Source: Phytohabitans sp036906915 (GTDB lineage: Bacteria; Actinomycetota; Actinomycetes; Mycobacteriales; Micromonosporaceae). From it: a stretch of DNA of 64,000 nt. This document shows positions 8,908-16,881 of this stretch, piece after piece; the stretch's first letter is position 1, and the number at the start of each line of letters is the position of its first letter. The notes under the pieces are model-generated. The model was not told where the DNA came from and ran no database searches. It worked only from the letters and a program-made list of their open reading frames with translations. The position numbers and the translations under genes were made by a program. The stretch is taken from positions 62,001 through 126,000 of the forward strand of contig NZ_JBAKHX010000011.1 of NCBI RefSeq assembly GCF_036906915.1, given 5' to 3'.

Positions 8908-9062
8908 AAGTCGCCCTCCGCCACCTGGAACGTGCACCTCGAAGGTGGCGCCCAGCCGGGCCGCCACCTCCGCCCACTCCCGGACCGTGCGGGCGGGCAG
9001 GTTGGTGTCGTCGACGCACACGCTGGCACCGACCCGCAGCAGCGCCCCATCGTCTCCAGCAT
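8905..9062 (-). pseudogene. remnant of a P-loop kinase/AAA-type ATPase gene
   Basis: On the minus strand one frame reads GALLRVGASVCVDDTNLPAR followed by TVREWAEVAARLGATFEV, a pattern I know from small P-loop nucleotide or polynucleotide kinases. It has no start codon and no Walker A. The likely C-terminal end (FQVAEGDF then a stop) lies in another frame, so at least one frameshift occurred. Its 3' end abuts the stop of the phosphoesterase gene. This is a decayed fragment with no product. Confidence 0.55.
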
Positions 9063-9066
9063 GACA

Positions 9067-9086
9067 GGCTGGGAATGCCCCCAGCC
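9067..9086. other. small hairpin upstream of rpmE
   Basis: Inverted repeat GGCTGGG (9067-9073) / CCCAGCC (9080-9086) with a 6-nt loop, between the kinase remnant and rpmE. It may terminate upstream transcription, but no T-run follows. Confidence 0.35.
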
Positions 9087-9200
9087 TCCCCGACGTTGGG
9101 CAGGGTGGCCAGCCATGGCACACTGGTCAATCGGCCAAGGTTCCGGTTCACGTCCGCATCTGGGCGACCCGGCGACCACATACGAAAGGACCGCGGCGAC

Positions 9201-9425
9201 ATGAAGCCCGAAATCCACCCGCAGTACGCCGTGACCGAGGTCACGTGTTCCTGTGGCAACGCCTTCACGACGCGCAGCACGGCGAAGAACGGCTCGATCC
9301 ACGTCGAGACGTGCAGCGCCTGCCACCCGTTCTACACGGGCAAGCAGCGGGTGCTCGACACCGCCGGCCGCGTCGCCAAGTTCCAGCAGAAGTACGCACG
9401 GGCTGCCGCCAAGAAGGCCAAGTAG
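9201..9425 (+). CDS. rpmE: 50S ribosomal protein bL31, zinc-binding form
   Basis: This 74-residue protein of the large ribosomal subunit begins MKPEIHPQYAVTEVTCSCGN. Cysteines 16, 18, 38 and 41 (CSC and CSAC) form the zinc site, so this is the C+ form rather than the zinc-free paralogue made under zinc starvation. The C-terminus is Lys/Ala-rich as in relatives. The ATG follows AAAGGACC. A GC-rich hairpin with a T-run follows within 10 nt, so much of the message probably ends before prfA. Confidence 0.97.
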   Translation: MKPEIHPQYAVTEVTCSCGNAFTTRSTAKNGSIHVETCSACHPFYTGKQRVLDTAGRVAKFQQKYARAAAKKAK

Positions 9426-9433
9426 CTACCCCG

Positions 9434-9470
9434 ACGGCGCCCCCCTCGACTATCGAGGGTGGGCGCCGTT
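9434..9470 (+). terminator. intrinsic terminator between rpmE and prfA
   Basis: Hairpin with arms ACGGCGCCC... / ...GGGCGCCGT and an inner CCCTCGA / TCGAGGG stem around a 3-nt loop, followed by TTTCTT. It lies 9 nt after the rpmE stop. Confidence 0.8.
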
Positions 9471-9507
9471 TCTTATGTGTCGTGTCCAAGAAGCGAGGGG
9501 TACGCAG

Positions 9508-10596
9508 ATGAGCAACGAACGCCTGGCAGCGCTGCTGGACGAGTACGCCGACCTTGAGAAGCGGCTCGCCGACCCCGCGATCCACGCTGACCAGGCGACC
9601 GCTCGGCGGGTCGGCCGGCGCTTCGCCGTGCTCGCGCCGCTGCACAAGGCGGCCGGCGAGCTTGACCAGGCCCGCGCCGACCTCGAAGCGGCCCGCGAAC
9701 TGGCCGCCGAAGACCCGTCGTTCGCCTCGGAGGCGGACGAGATCGCCGGGCGCCTGCCGGTGCTCGAAGAGCGCCTGGCCGAGCTGCTCATCCCGCGCGA
9801 CCCGCACGACGCCAAGGACGTCATCGTCGAGATCAAAGCGGGGGAGGGCGGCGAGGAGTCCGCGCTCTTCGCCGGCGACCTGCTGCGCATGTACCTCCGC
9901 TACGCCGAGCGCCGCGGCTGGGTCACCGAGGTCATCGACTCGCAGGACTCCGACCTCGGAGGCGTCAAGGACTGCTCGATCGCGGTCAAGACCAAGGGGG
10001 TGCCCGACGGCGGCCACGGAGTCTGGTCGCGGCTCAAGTGGGAGGGCGGCGTCCACCGCGTACAGCGGGTGCCGGTCACCGAGTCGCAGGGGCGCATCCA
10101 CACCAGCGCCGCTGGTGTCCTCGTGCTGCCCGAGGCCGAAGATGTCGACGTCACCATCGACCCCAACGAGCTGCGCATCGACGTCTTCCGGTCGTCCGGC
10201 CCCGGCGGCCAGTCGGTCAACACCACCGACTCCGCCGTACGCATCACGCACCTGCCGACCGGCATCGTCGTCTCCTGCCAGAACGAGAAGAGCCAGCTCC
10301 AGAACCGCGAGCAGGCCATGCGCATCCTGCGCGCCCGGCTGCTCGCCGCAGCCCAGGAGCAGGCCGACGCGGCGGCCTCCGACGCACGCCGCTCACAGGT
10401 GCGCACCGTCGACCGGTCCGAGCGCATCCGCACGTACAACTTCCCGCAGAACCGGATCACCGACCACCGGATCGGCTTCACCGCGTACAACCTCGATCTC
10501 GTGCTGGCCGGCGACCTTGACGGGGTACTCGACGCGCTGACCGAGGCGGACCGGCAGGCCCGCCTGTCCGGTGAGACGGAGCTGACCCGCCACTAA
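9508..10596 (+). CDS. prfA: peptide chain release factor 1
   Basis: RF1 (362 residues) ends translation at UAA and UAG. The catalytic GGQ loop is in SSGPGGQSVNTTDSAVRITH. The stop-codon recognition tripeptide PVT (VPVTESQGR) fits RF1 rather than RF2 (SPF). Length is normal. The ATG is preceded by GCGAGGGG. Its stop overlaps the stop of the convergent GGDEF gene by 3 nt. prmC, whose product methylates the GGQ glutamine and which normally follows directly, is displaced by that gene. Confidence 0.97.
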   Translation: MSNERLAALLDEYADLEKRLADPAIHADQATARRVGRRFAVLAPLHKAAGELDQARADLEAARELAAEDPSFASEADEIAGRLPVLEERLAELLIPRDPHDAKDVIVEIKAGEGGEESALFAGDLLRMYLRYAERRGWVTEVIDSQDSDLGGVKDCSIAVKTKGVPDGGHGVWSRLKWEGGVHRVQRVPVTESQGRIHTSAAGVLVLPEAEDVDVTIDPNELRIDVFRSSGPGGQSVNTTDSAVRITHLPTGIVVSCQNEKSQLQNREQAMRILRARLLAAAQEQADAAASDARRSQVRTVDRSERIRTYNFPQNRITDHRIGFTAYNLDLVLAGDLDGVLDALTEADRQARLSGETELTRH

Positions 10597-12155
10597 GAAG
10601 CCGCGGCCCGGCGCTTCGCGGACGGTTGTGGCTTCGCGCGCAGCATCTCGCGGTCCGCGATCTCGAACGCGGTGCCCAGCACCTCGCGCAGGTTGGCGCT
10701 GGCACCGCTGAGGTCGGCGAAGCCGACGCTGACGCCCACCGGTGTGCCCGGCACCAGCGACTCCCAGTCTTCGCCCGCCACCGCCACGCTGATCCGCCGG
10801 CCAACCTCGGTGGCCTCGGTCATCCCGGCGCCCGGCAGCACCACCACGAACTCGTCACCGCCGTACCGCGCCACGAAGTCCCCCCGGCGCATCACCCTGT
10901 TGATCACCCCGGCGACGCGCTGCAGCACCAGGTCGCCCGAGAGGTGCCCGTGCGCGGTGTTGACCGCCTTGAACCCGTCGAGGTCGCAGACGCCGATCGT
11001 GGCCCGCTCGCCGCGCGCCAGCATCGCCGCTACGTAGTGCTCGAAGTGGCGGCGGTTGGCCAGCCCGGTGAGCGGATCGGTCAGGGCCTCGCCCTGGTAG
11101 CGGGACACGGTCTTGCGCATGTCCTCGTGGTCGAGCCGGGCCGCGATGCCCTCGACGTACACGTCGCGGAGGCGGTCGTTGCGCTGCGCCGCCAGCCGGA
11201 ACGCGTGCCGGTCGGCCCGGTGCGCCGCCGCGTGGTCACCGGCGCGGGCGTACGCGAGGCTGCGCAGCCGCAGGTGCTCCGCCGCGCCGACCGTCTCGGC
11301 GGACACCTGCACCGTCTCCAGCCGGGTCAGCGCCTCGATCGGACGGTTCGCCGCGATCGCCAGGCAGATCTCGCCCAGCATCCGCAGGTCGCGGGCCCGG
11401 GCGCCGTCGCCGCCGTCGGCCAATAGGCGCATCGCCGCCTGCGGTGACGCGGGAGGCTCACCCAGCGCGGCGCGTCGCACGATCGCGTACCCGTACGCCG
11501 CTCGGCCGCTCGGCCGCAGCTTGGCGCCCCCGTCCCGGTCGAGGAAGCGCTCCGCGTCGGTGGTGATGTCGCGCAGCACCCGAAGGCAGCCGTCGGTGTC
11601 GCCGTTGTGATCGAGGGTCACCGCGTTGCGCAGCCGGATGCCGGGTGCGGCGAACGTCTCCGCCGGCAGGCTCGCGGCGGCCGCCACCTGCCGGGCCCGG
11701 TCGATGGCGCCCAGCGCGTGCCCGTGGAACCCGAGGTACGAGTACGCCATGGCGAGGTCGTTCCACGCGATGGCGGTGTCCCAGTCGACGTACTCGACCG
11801 TCGTCATCGCCCGCGCGCTGCGTACCAGGTGGGTGACGCACCGCTCCAGCGCGCCCTGGTGCTGAGCCGCGAGGGCGGCGAGCGCGTTGAGGTTGCCGTA
11901 CAGCAGCGGCTCGTTCAGGTCGCGGACGGCGTGGTTCGTCTCCTCGACCGCCGTGGTGTACTCCGCCGTACGCCCTAGGTTGATCAGGGCGGAGAGCCGC
12001 TGCACCAGCGCGTCTGCGCGGGTGTGCTTGTCGCTGGTGGTGGCGAGCACCCGGTCCAGGAGGGCGCACGCCTCAGCGGAGCGGCTCTGCTCCTGAAGCA
12101 CACGGGCCCGCTTGAGTGTTTCGGCCTGATCGGTGACCCGGTCGAGCCAACCCAC
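10593..12155 (-). CDS. TPR-containing diguanylate cyclase (GGDEF)
   Basis: This 520-residue protein is predicted to make cyclic di-GMP from two GTP. Residues ~1-350 are all-helical TPR-like repeats with no signal peptide or membrane segment, so it is cytosolic and probably controlled by a protein partner. The GGDEF domain spans ~355-505. The signature RYGGDEFVVVLPG is intact near 432-436, and the inhibitory I-site RRGD sits exactly five residues before it, so product inhibition is likely. No EAL domain is present. The GTG start follows GGAGGAG. The gene lies antisense between prfA and prmC, which are normally adjacent, and looks like an insertion into a conserved operon. Confidence 0.92.
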   Translation of the reverse strand: MGWLDRVTDQAETLKRARVLQEQSRSAEACALLDRVLATTSDKHTRADALVQRLSALINLGRTAEYTTAVEETNHAVRDLNEPLLYGNLNALAALAAQHQGALERCVTHLVRSARAMTTVEYVDWDTAIAWNDLAMAYSYLGFHGHALGAIDRARQVAAAASLPAETFAAPGIRLRNAVTLDHNGDTDGCLRVLRDITTDAERFLDRDGGAKLRPSGRAAYGYAIVRRAALGEPPASPQAAMRLLADGGDGARARDLRMLGEICLAIAANRPIEALTRLETVQVSAETVGAAEHLRLRSLAYARAGDHAAAHRADRHAFRLAAQRNDRLRDVYVEGIAARLDHEDMRKTVSRYQGEALTDPLTGLANRRHFEHYVAAMLARGERATIGVCDLDGFKAVNTAHGHLSGDLVLQRVAGVINRVMRRGDFVARYGGDEFVVVLPGAGMTEATEVGRRISVAVAGEDWESLVPGTPVGVSVGFADLSGASANLREVLGTAFEIADREMLRAKPQPSAKRRAAAS

Positions 12156-12211
12156 GCAACTCCTCCAACCCTTGGATCAACACACCGAGCCCAGTACCCA
12201 ATGATTATCTA

Positions 12212-13099
12212 GTGACAGGGAATACGGAACAGCCAGTCGAAGGGACGGAACGGACGAGGGTGTTGCACGCGGTGAGTTCTGCCACGATCACGCTTACGGA
12301 TGCGGGGCTCCCGTCGGCTCGGGTCGACGCGGAACTTCTCGCCGCGCACGTGCTGAGCGTGCCGCGCGGGCGGCTCGCCATCGCCGGCGGATTCACTCCC
12401 GAGCAGCTCACGGCCTACCGGGCCCTCGTCGCGCGGCGGGCCGCTGGCGAGCCCGTGCAGCACCTGGTGGGCGCGGCGCCGTTCCGGTATCTGGAACTGG
12501 CGGTCGGCCCGGGGGTGTTCGTGCCGCGTCCGGAGACCGAACTGCTCGCCGGCTGGGGCATCCAGGGATCCGGCCCTGCCCCGATCGTCGTCGACCTGTG
12601 CAGCGGCTCAGGAGCCATCGCGCTCGCCGTCGCCCAGGAGGTGCCCGGCGCCACCGTGTACGCCGTCGAGCGCTCCCCGGCCGCGCTGGAGTGGCTGCGG
12701 CGCAACGCCGGCGGTACCGGAGTCAGGGTGGTGGCGGGCGACGCGAGCGACCCGGCGGTGCTCACGGAGCTCGACGGCCGGGTCGATCTGGTTCTGTGCA
12801 ACCCGCCGTACGTCCCGACCGCCGCCGCCGTACCCGCCGACGTGGCCGACCACGACCCGGAGGATGCCGTCTTCGCCGGCGCGGACGGCCTTGCCGTCAT
12901 CCGGCCCGTGATCGCGCGGGCCGCGACCCTCCTGCGCGGCGGCGGCCGGTTCGGCGTCGAGCACGACGACACGCACGGTGACGCCGTGCCGGAGCTGCTG
13001 CGCGCCGACGGCCGCTTCACCGACGTAATTGACCATCAGGACCTGGCGGGCCGCCCGCGCTTCACGACCGCGTCGCGCACGCGAGGCGACAGCGAGTGA
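12212..13099 (+). CDS. prmC: release factor glutamine methyltransferase
   Basis: PrmC (HemK) N5-methylates the glutamine of the GGQ loop in release factors using SAM. The 295 residues include the helical N-terminal substrate domain (SARVDAELLAAHVL), the SAM motif VVDLCSGSGAIALAVAQ, and the catalytic NPPYVP. The GTG at 12212 gives about 25 extra residues compared with many relatives, and neither it nor the later GTG/TTG codons near 12259 has a ribosome site, so the true start could lie up to 50 nt downstream. The gene is divergent from the cyclase. Its TGA stop overlaps the first bases of a repeat-like segment. Confidence 0.93.
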   Translation: MTGNTEQPVEGTERTRVLHAVSSATITLTDAGLPSARVDAELLAAHVLSVPRGRLAIAGGFTPEQLTAYRALVARRAAGEPVQHLVGAAPFRYLELAVGPGVFVPRPETELLAGWGIQGSGPAPIVVDLCSGSGAIALAVAQEVPGATVYAVERSPAALEWLRRNAGGTGVRVVAGDASDPAVLTELDGRVDLVLCNPPYVPTAAAVPADVADHDPEDAVFAGADGLAVIRPVIARAATLLRGGGRFGVEHDDTHGDAVPELLRADGRFTDVIDHQDLAGRPRFTTASRTRGDSE

Positions 13100-13155
13100 G
13101 CATCGCAGGGCCGGCCACGGCCCGAGGAGCGGAGCGAGTGCGCAGCCGAGCCATT
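13095..13155 (+). repeat. possible divergent member of the AGTGAGC repeat family
   Basis: The segment begins AGTGAGC across the prmC stop codon and contains CGGCCCGAG and CGGAGCGAG, resembling the ends of the ~120-bp repeats at 51.8 kb. The middle is shorter and carries a GGCCGGCC/GGCC hairpin. Homology is not certain by eye. Confidence 0.35.
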
Positions 13156-13177
13156 GGGCATGGCAGACTAACTCCTC

Positions 13178-13831
13178 GTGATGCTCTATGACTGCCGGTT
13201 GCTCGCCGATCGCGACCGAGGCATCGCCGCAGCGATCGAGGCGGTCAAGAACGGCGAGCTCGTCGTGCTGCCCACCGACACCGTGTACGGCATCGGCGCC
13301 GACGCCTTCACCCCCTACGCGGTCAAGGCGCTCCTCGACGCCAAGGGGCGCGGGCGGCAGATGCCCCCACCCGTGCTGGTCGGCTCCCGACACACGCTCG
13401 ACGGCCTGGTCTTCATGCTGCCCAAGGCCGCTCGCGAGCTCGCTGACGCGTTCTGGCCCGGCGCGCTGACGATCGTCGTCGAGCACGCACCGAGCCTCCA
13501 GTGGGATCTCGGCGACACCGGCGGCACGGTGGCCGTGCGGATGCCCCTGCACCCGGTGGCGCTTGAGGTGCTGCGCGAGACCGGCCCGATGGCCGTCTCG
13601 TCGGCCAACAAGACCGGCCAGCCACCGGCGGTCACCGCCGCCGAGGCGCAGGAGCAGATGGGGTACGCCGTGCGGGTTTACCTGGAGGCGGGGGAGTGCC
13701 CCGACCCGGTGCCCAGCACGATCGTCGATCTGACCGGCGAGGTGCCGAAGGTGCTGCGTGACGGCGCCGTGCCGCTGGAAAAGCTGCGCGACGTGGTGCC
13801 AGACATCATCGGGCCCGACCAGGAGCCGTGA
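13178..13831 (+). CDS. tsaC: L-threonylcarbamoyladenylate synthase
   Basis: This YrdC/Sua5-family enzyme uses threonine, bicarbonate and ATP to make threonylcarbamoyl-AMP for the t6A37 modification of ANN-decoding tRNAs. The 217 residues cover the YrdC fold only, without the extra Sua5 C-terminal domain. Motifs seen are VVLPTDTVYGIGADAF, KGRGRQMPPPVLV, a WPGALTIVV segment, VAVRMP and SSANKTGQPP, then a PSTIVDLT end motif. The GTG at 13178 has no ribosome site; a CAGACT hexamer 8 nt before it is a weak -10 candidate. The phosphatase gene follows after 1 nt. The position after prmC is conserved in actinobacteria. Confidence 0.93.
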   Translation: MMLYDCRLLADRDRGIAAAIEAVKNGELVVLPTDTVYGIGADAFTPYAVKALLDAKGRGRQMPPPVLVGSRHTLDGLVFMLPKAARELADAFWPGALTIVVEHAPSLQWDLGDTGGTVAVRMPLHPVALEVLRETGPMAVSSANKTGQPPAVTAAEAQEQMGYAVRVYLEAGECPDPVPSTIVDLTGEVPKVLRDGAVPLEKLRDVVPDIIGPDQEP

Positions 13832-13832
13832 C

Positions 13833-14447
13833 GTGCCGCCGTTCACCGTCCTCCACGTGTGCATGGGCAACATCTGCCGCTCGCCCATGGCCGAACGGCT
13901 GCTCGTCCTCGCGGTGCGCGAGCGGCTGGCGAAGGCGGGCGCGGCACCCCCGGCCGACGAGTTGTTGCACAGCCACAGCGCAGGCACCGGTGGCTGGCAC
14001 GCCGGCGAGGAGATGAACCCGCCGGCCGCGCGGCAGGTGCGCGCCCGCGGTGGCGATGTAAACGGCTTCCTCGCCCGAAAGCTGCGCTCCGACCTCATCG
14101 ACGCCGCCGATCTGGTGCTGACCGCGACGGCCGACCAGCAGGAGTACGTCGTCGCGCTGCGCCCGGACGCGGCCGACCGCACGTTCGTGCTCGGCGAGTT
14201 CGGCCGGCTCCTGGCCGGTGTCGACCTGTCGGCCCTGCCGCCCGCCGAGCCCACGGCCGATGCCGTGTACGCCCGCGGGGTGGCCCTCGTCGAGGCCGTC
14301 GCCGCCGCACGCGGCTCGACCGCCGCCCTGCCCACCGACGACCTCGACGATCCGTGGGGACGCGGCGACCAGACGTTCAGCCGGGTGGCCGACGAGATCG
14401 AAGACACCCTCCACCCCTTGGCCACCGCACTGATCCCTCTCCCCTGA
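13833..14447 (+). CDS. low-molecular-weight protein tyrosine phosphatase
   Basis: This 204-residue cysteine phosphatase has the P-loop C-M-G-N-I-C-R-S at residues 10-17, with nucleophile Cys10 and Arg16. The general-acid Asp is probably in DDPWGRGDQTF near the C-terminus. It could dephosphorylate phosphotyrosine or phosphoarginine proteins; the substrate is unknown. The GTG start follows AGGAG at 7 nt and lies one base after the tsaC stop, so the two form an operon. In many actinobacteria a LMW phosphatase and glyA occur at this spot before the atp operon. Confidence 0.9.
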   Translation: MPPFTVLHVCMGNICRSPMAERLLVLAVRERLAKAGAAPPADELLHSHSAGTGGWHAGEEMNPPAARQVRARGGDVNGFLARKLRSDLIDAADLVLTATADQQEYVVALRPDAADRTFVLGEFGRLLAGVDLSALPPAEPTADAVYARGVALVEAVAAARGSTAALPTDDLDDPWGRGDQTFSRVADEIEDTLHPLATALIPLP

Positions 14448-14460
14448 CCACCGGCGCGTC

Positions 14461-14477
14461 GCGGGGTTGAACCCCGC
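14461..14477. promoter_or_regulatory. perfect inverted repeat upstream of the LPMO gene
   Basis: GCGGGGTT-G-AACCCCGC, 8-bp arms with one central base, 26 nt before the LPMO start and 14 nt after the phosphatase stop. It could be an operator or a weak terminator. It does not resemble the DasR consensus. Confidence 0.4.
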
Positions 14478-14503
14478 CGGGACAGTCGTACGTACCTCTT
14501 CCC

Positions 14504-15346
14504 GTGAAGGTGCTGCGGGTGCTTGCCGTCGTGGCGGGAGTCGTGCTGGCCGCGCCCGTGCCCGCCTCCGCACACGGTGCGCTGACCAATCCGGTCAGTC
14601 GGCTGGCCGCCTGCGGGGCGGAGGGCGACAGCGCCGGTATGGCAGCCTGCGTGGCGGCGCGCAAGGCCAGCCGCAACGACTTCGAAGACTGGGACAACCT
14701 GCGGCTCCCGAACGTCGACGGCCGTGACCGCGAGGTGGTGCCGGACGGCAAGCTGTGCAGCGCCGGGCTGAGCCGGTATCAGGGGCTGGACCTGCCGCGC
14801 GAGGACTGGCCGGTCACCACGCTGACGGCGGGCGCGGACCTCACGTTCGCGTACCGGGGCACGATTCCGCACAAGGGGACGTTCCGGCTGTTCGTGACGC
14901 GGGACGGCTACGACCCGACCGAGCCGCTGGCCTGGTCCGACCTGGAGACGAAGCCGTTCCTCACGGCGAAGGACCCCACGATGCGCGGCGGTGCGTACCG
15001 GATCAAAGGCGAGCTGCCATCGGACAAGACCGGGCGCCACCTGATCTACACGGCCTGGCAGAACTCCGACACTCCGGACACGTACTACTCGTGCTCGGAC
15101 GTGATCTTCAAGGCGGCCAAGACCACGAAGGTCGCACCGTCCGCCGGCGAAAGCGCCCCCGCCACAGGCGAGGTCACGGAGGCGCCCGCCACCGAGGCGG
15201 CAGCACCGCCAGCCGCCGCCGACCCGGAGCCGGTCTCGGCCACCAGCGCGTTGCCGATGATCGGCGGCGGTGCCGCGCTGATCGTCCTGTTTGGCGCCGC
15301 GTACGCGATCCTCCTCCACCGCACCCGCCGTGATCGTCGCGGCTGA
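14504..15346 (+). CDS. membrane-anchored AA10 lytic polysaccharide monooxygenase
   Basis: AA10 enzymes oxidatively cut chitin or cellulose with a copper ion. Cleavage of the signal peptide after ASA (residue 23) leaves His24 as the new N-terminus (HGALTNPVSR), the first histidine-brace ligand. The second is probably His123 (GTIPHKGTF). The catalytic domain ends near residue 200. An Ala/Pro/Glu-rich stalk follows, then a membrane segment and a basic tail (HRTRRDRR). Most AA10 proteins are freely secreted or fused to binding modules, so a membrane or wall anchor is unusual. LPMIGG precedes the hydrophobic stretch, like a degenerate sortase signal. The GTG start has no clear ribosome site. Confidence 0.9.
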   Translation: MKVLRVLAVVAGVVLAAPVPASAHGALTNPVSRLAACGAEGDSAGMAACVAARKASRNDFEDWDNLRLPNVDGRDREVVPDGKLCSAGLSRYQGLDLPREDWPVTTLTAGADLTFAYRGTIPHKGTFRLFVTRDGYDPTEPLAWSDLETKPFLTAKDPTMRGGAYRIKGELPSDKTGRHLIYTAWQNSDTPDTYYSCSDVIFKAAKTTKVAPSAGESAPATGEVTEAPATEAAAPPAAADPEPVSATSALPMIGGGAALIVLFGAAYAILLHRTRRDRRG

Positions 15347-15360
15347 GAGGGGCTCTCAAG

Positions 15361-15609
15361 TTGTTGATGTGCGGTGTGCTCGCTGGTGTGGCGCTGGCTG
15401 CGACGCCGCGTTTCCGGCCAACGCCGCCATCGGGCTCGGCCTCAAGGCGGTCAGCGACACCTTCGTCGACCTGCCCGGCGACCTCAAGACGCCGCGTGCA
15501 GCGCGAGGTCATCATCGCGGTGGCGCGCACGATGGCGGCGGCGCTGAATGGTGAGCCGAGGGAGCAGTTCACTCCGCCGAGCGAACAGGTAGCGCTGGGA
15601 CGGACCTAG
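15361..15609 (+). pseudogene. remnant of a class A penicillin-binding protein gene (tentative)
   Basis: Three pieces in shifted frames: a hydrophobic start LLMCGVLAGVALAAT (from 15361), then FPANAAIGLGLKAVSDTFVD and LPGDLKTP one frame over (to about 15492), then REVIIAVARTMAAALNGEP and FTPPSEQVALG back in the first frame to a stop at 15609. The first two match my memory of the N-terminal membrane region of class A PBPs from this group. The last resembles their C-terminal tail. An internal deletion plus a frameshift would explain this. The stop overlaps the glyA promoter. Confidence 0.45.
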
Positions 15610-15612
15610 ACT
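15607..15612 (+). promoter_or_regulatory. -10 box of leaderless glyA promoter
   Basis: TAGACT, then 6 nt (gcggca), then the ATG of glyA. No Shine-Dalgarno sequence. The same hexamer and spacing recur before ecm and the aldehyde dehydrogenase gene. Confidence 0.65.
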
Positions 15613-15618
15613 GCGGCA

Positions 15619-16881
15619 ATGAGTACGTTCTGGGGGCCGGACTTCGCCCAGCTTGAGGCGGTCGATCCGGAGATCGCCGGGGTGGTCCTCGGCGAGCTGG
15701 ATCGGGTGCGTTCCGGGCTCCAGTTGATCGCGAGCGAAAACCTCACGTCGCCGGCCGTCCTCGCGGCGCTCGGCTCGACGCTGACCAACAAGTACGCCGA
15801 GGGATACCCGGGCCGGCGATACTACGGCGGCTGCGCCGAGGTGGACAAGGCGGAGGAACTGGGCATCGAGCGGGCGAAGGAGCTCTTCGGTGCCGAGCAC
15901 GCCAACCTCCAGCCGCACAGCGGTGCCAGCGCCAACCTGGCCGCGTACGCCGCGCTGTTGCAGCCGGGCGACACGGTGTTGGCGATGGACCTGCCGCACG
16001 GCGGGCATCTCACACACGGCAGCAAGGTGAACTTTTCCGGCAAGTGGTTCGCCACGGTCGGATACACCGTCAGCCGCGACACCGAGCTGATCGACTACGA
16101 CGAGGTGCGCGAGCTTGCCATCGCCCACCAGCCGAAGATGATCATCTGCGGCGCGACCGCGTACCCGCGGCTCATCGACTTCGTGCGGTTCCGCCAGATC
16201 GCCGACGAGGTCGGCGCGTACCTGCTCGTCGACGCCGCCCACTTCATCGGCCTGGTGGCGGGCAAGGCGATCCCGTCGCCCGTGCCCTATGCCGACGTCG
16301 TGACCTTTACCACCCACAAGGTCCTGCGCGGCCCGCGCGGCGGCATGATCCTGTGCCGCGCCGGGCTGGCGCAGCGCGTCGACAAGGCGGTGTTCCCGTT
16401 CGTGCAGGGCGGCCCGTTGATGCACGCCGTGGCGGCGAAGGCGGTCGCGCTGCGCGAGGCGGCGCTGCCGGAGTTCCAGACGTACGCCGCGCAGGTGGTG
16501 AAGAACGCCCAGGCGTTGGCCGCGGGGCTGGAGAGCGAAGGCATGCGCCCGGTGTCCGGGGGGACCGACACCCACCTGGCCCTGATCGACCTGCGCGATC
16601 TCGGCGTGACGGGGCGAGACGCGGAGACGCGCTGCGACGCGTCCGGGATCACGTTGAACAAGAACGCGATCCCCTACGACCCGGAGAAGCCGATGGTGGC
16701 TTCCGGGGTGCGCGTCGGCACGCCCAGCGTGACGACGCAAGGGATGCGCGAGGGTGAGATGCGCCAGATCGCGTCGCTCATCGCGCGGGCGGTGCGGGCG
16801 GACGACGACTCGGATGAAATCGGCCAAATAAGGGCAGAAGTTGCAGATCTCGTACACAAATTTCCGGCGTATCCACGATGA
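15619..16881 (+). CDS. glyA: serine hydroxymethyltransferase
   Basis: GlyA interconverts serine and glycine and feeds one-carbon units into tetrahydrofolate. It is a PLP enzyme of normal length (420 residues). Visible motifs are QLIASENLTSPAVLAALGS, NKYAEGYPGRRYYGGC, LPHGGHLTHG, and VTFTTHKVLRGPRGG, which holds the PLP lysine. The ATG is preceded only by TAGACT at 6 nt, indicating a leaderless transcript. The following membrane-protein gene overlaps its stop by 4 nt (ATGA), linking glyA to the ATP synthase genes. Confidence 0.96.
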   Translation: MSTFWGPDFAQLEAVDPEIAGVVLGELDRVRSGLQLIASENLTSPAVLAALGSTLTNKYAEGYPGRRYYGGCAEVDKAEELGIERAKELFGAEHANLQPHSGASANLAAYAALLQPGDTVLAMDLPHGGHLTHGSKVNFSGKWFATVGYTVSRDTELIDYDEVRELAIAHQPKMIICGATAYPRLIDFVRFRQIADEVGAYLLVDAAHFIGLVAGKAIPSPVPYADVVTFTTHKVLRGPRGGMILCRAGLAQRVDKAVFPFVQGGPLMHAVAAKAVALREAALPEFQTYAAQVVKNAQALAAGLESEGMRPVSGGTDTHLALIDLRDLGVTGRDAETRCDASGITLNKNAIPYDPEKPMVASGVRVGTPSVTTQGMREGEMRQIASLIARAVRADDDSDEIGQIRAEVADLVHKFPAYPR

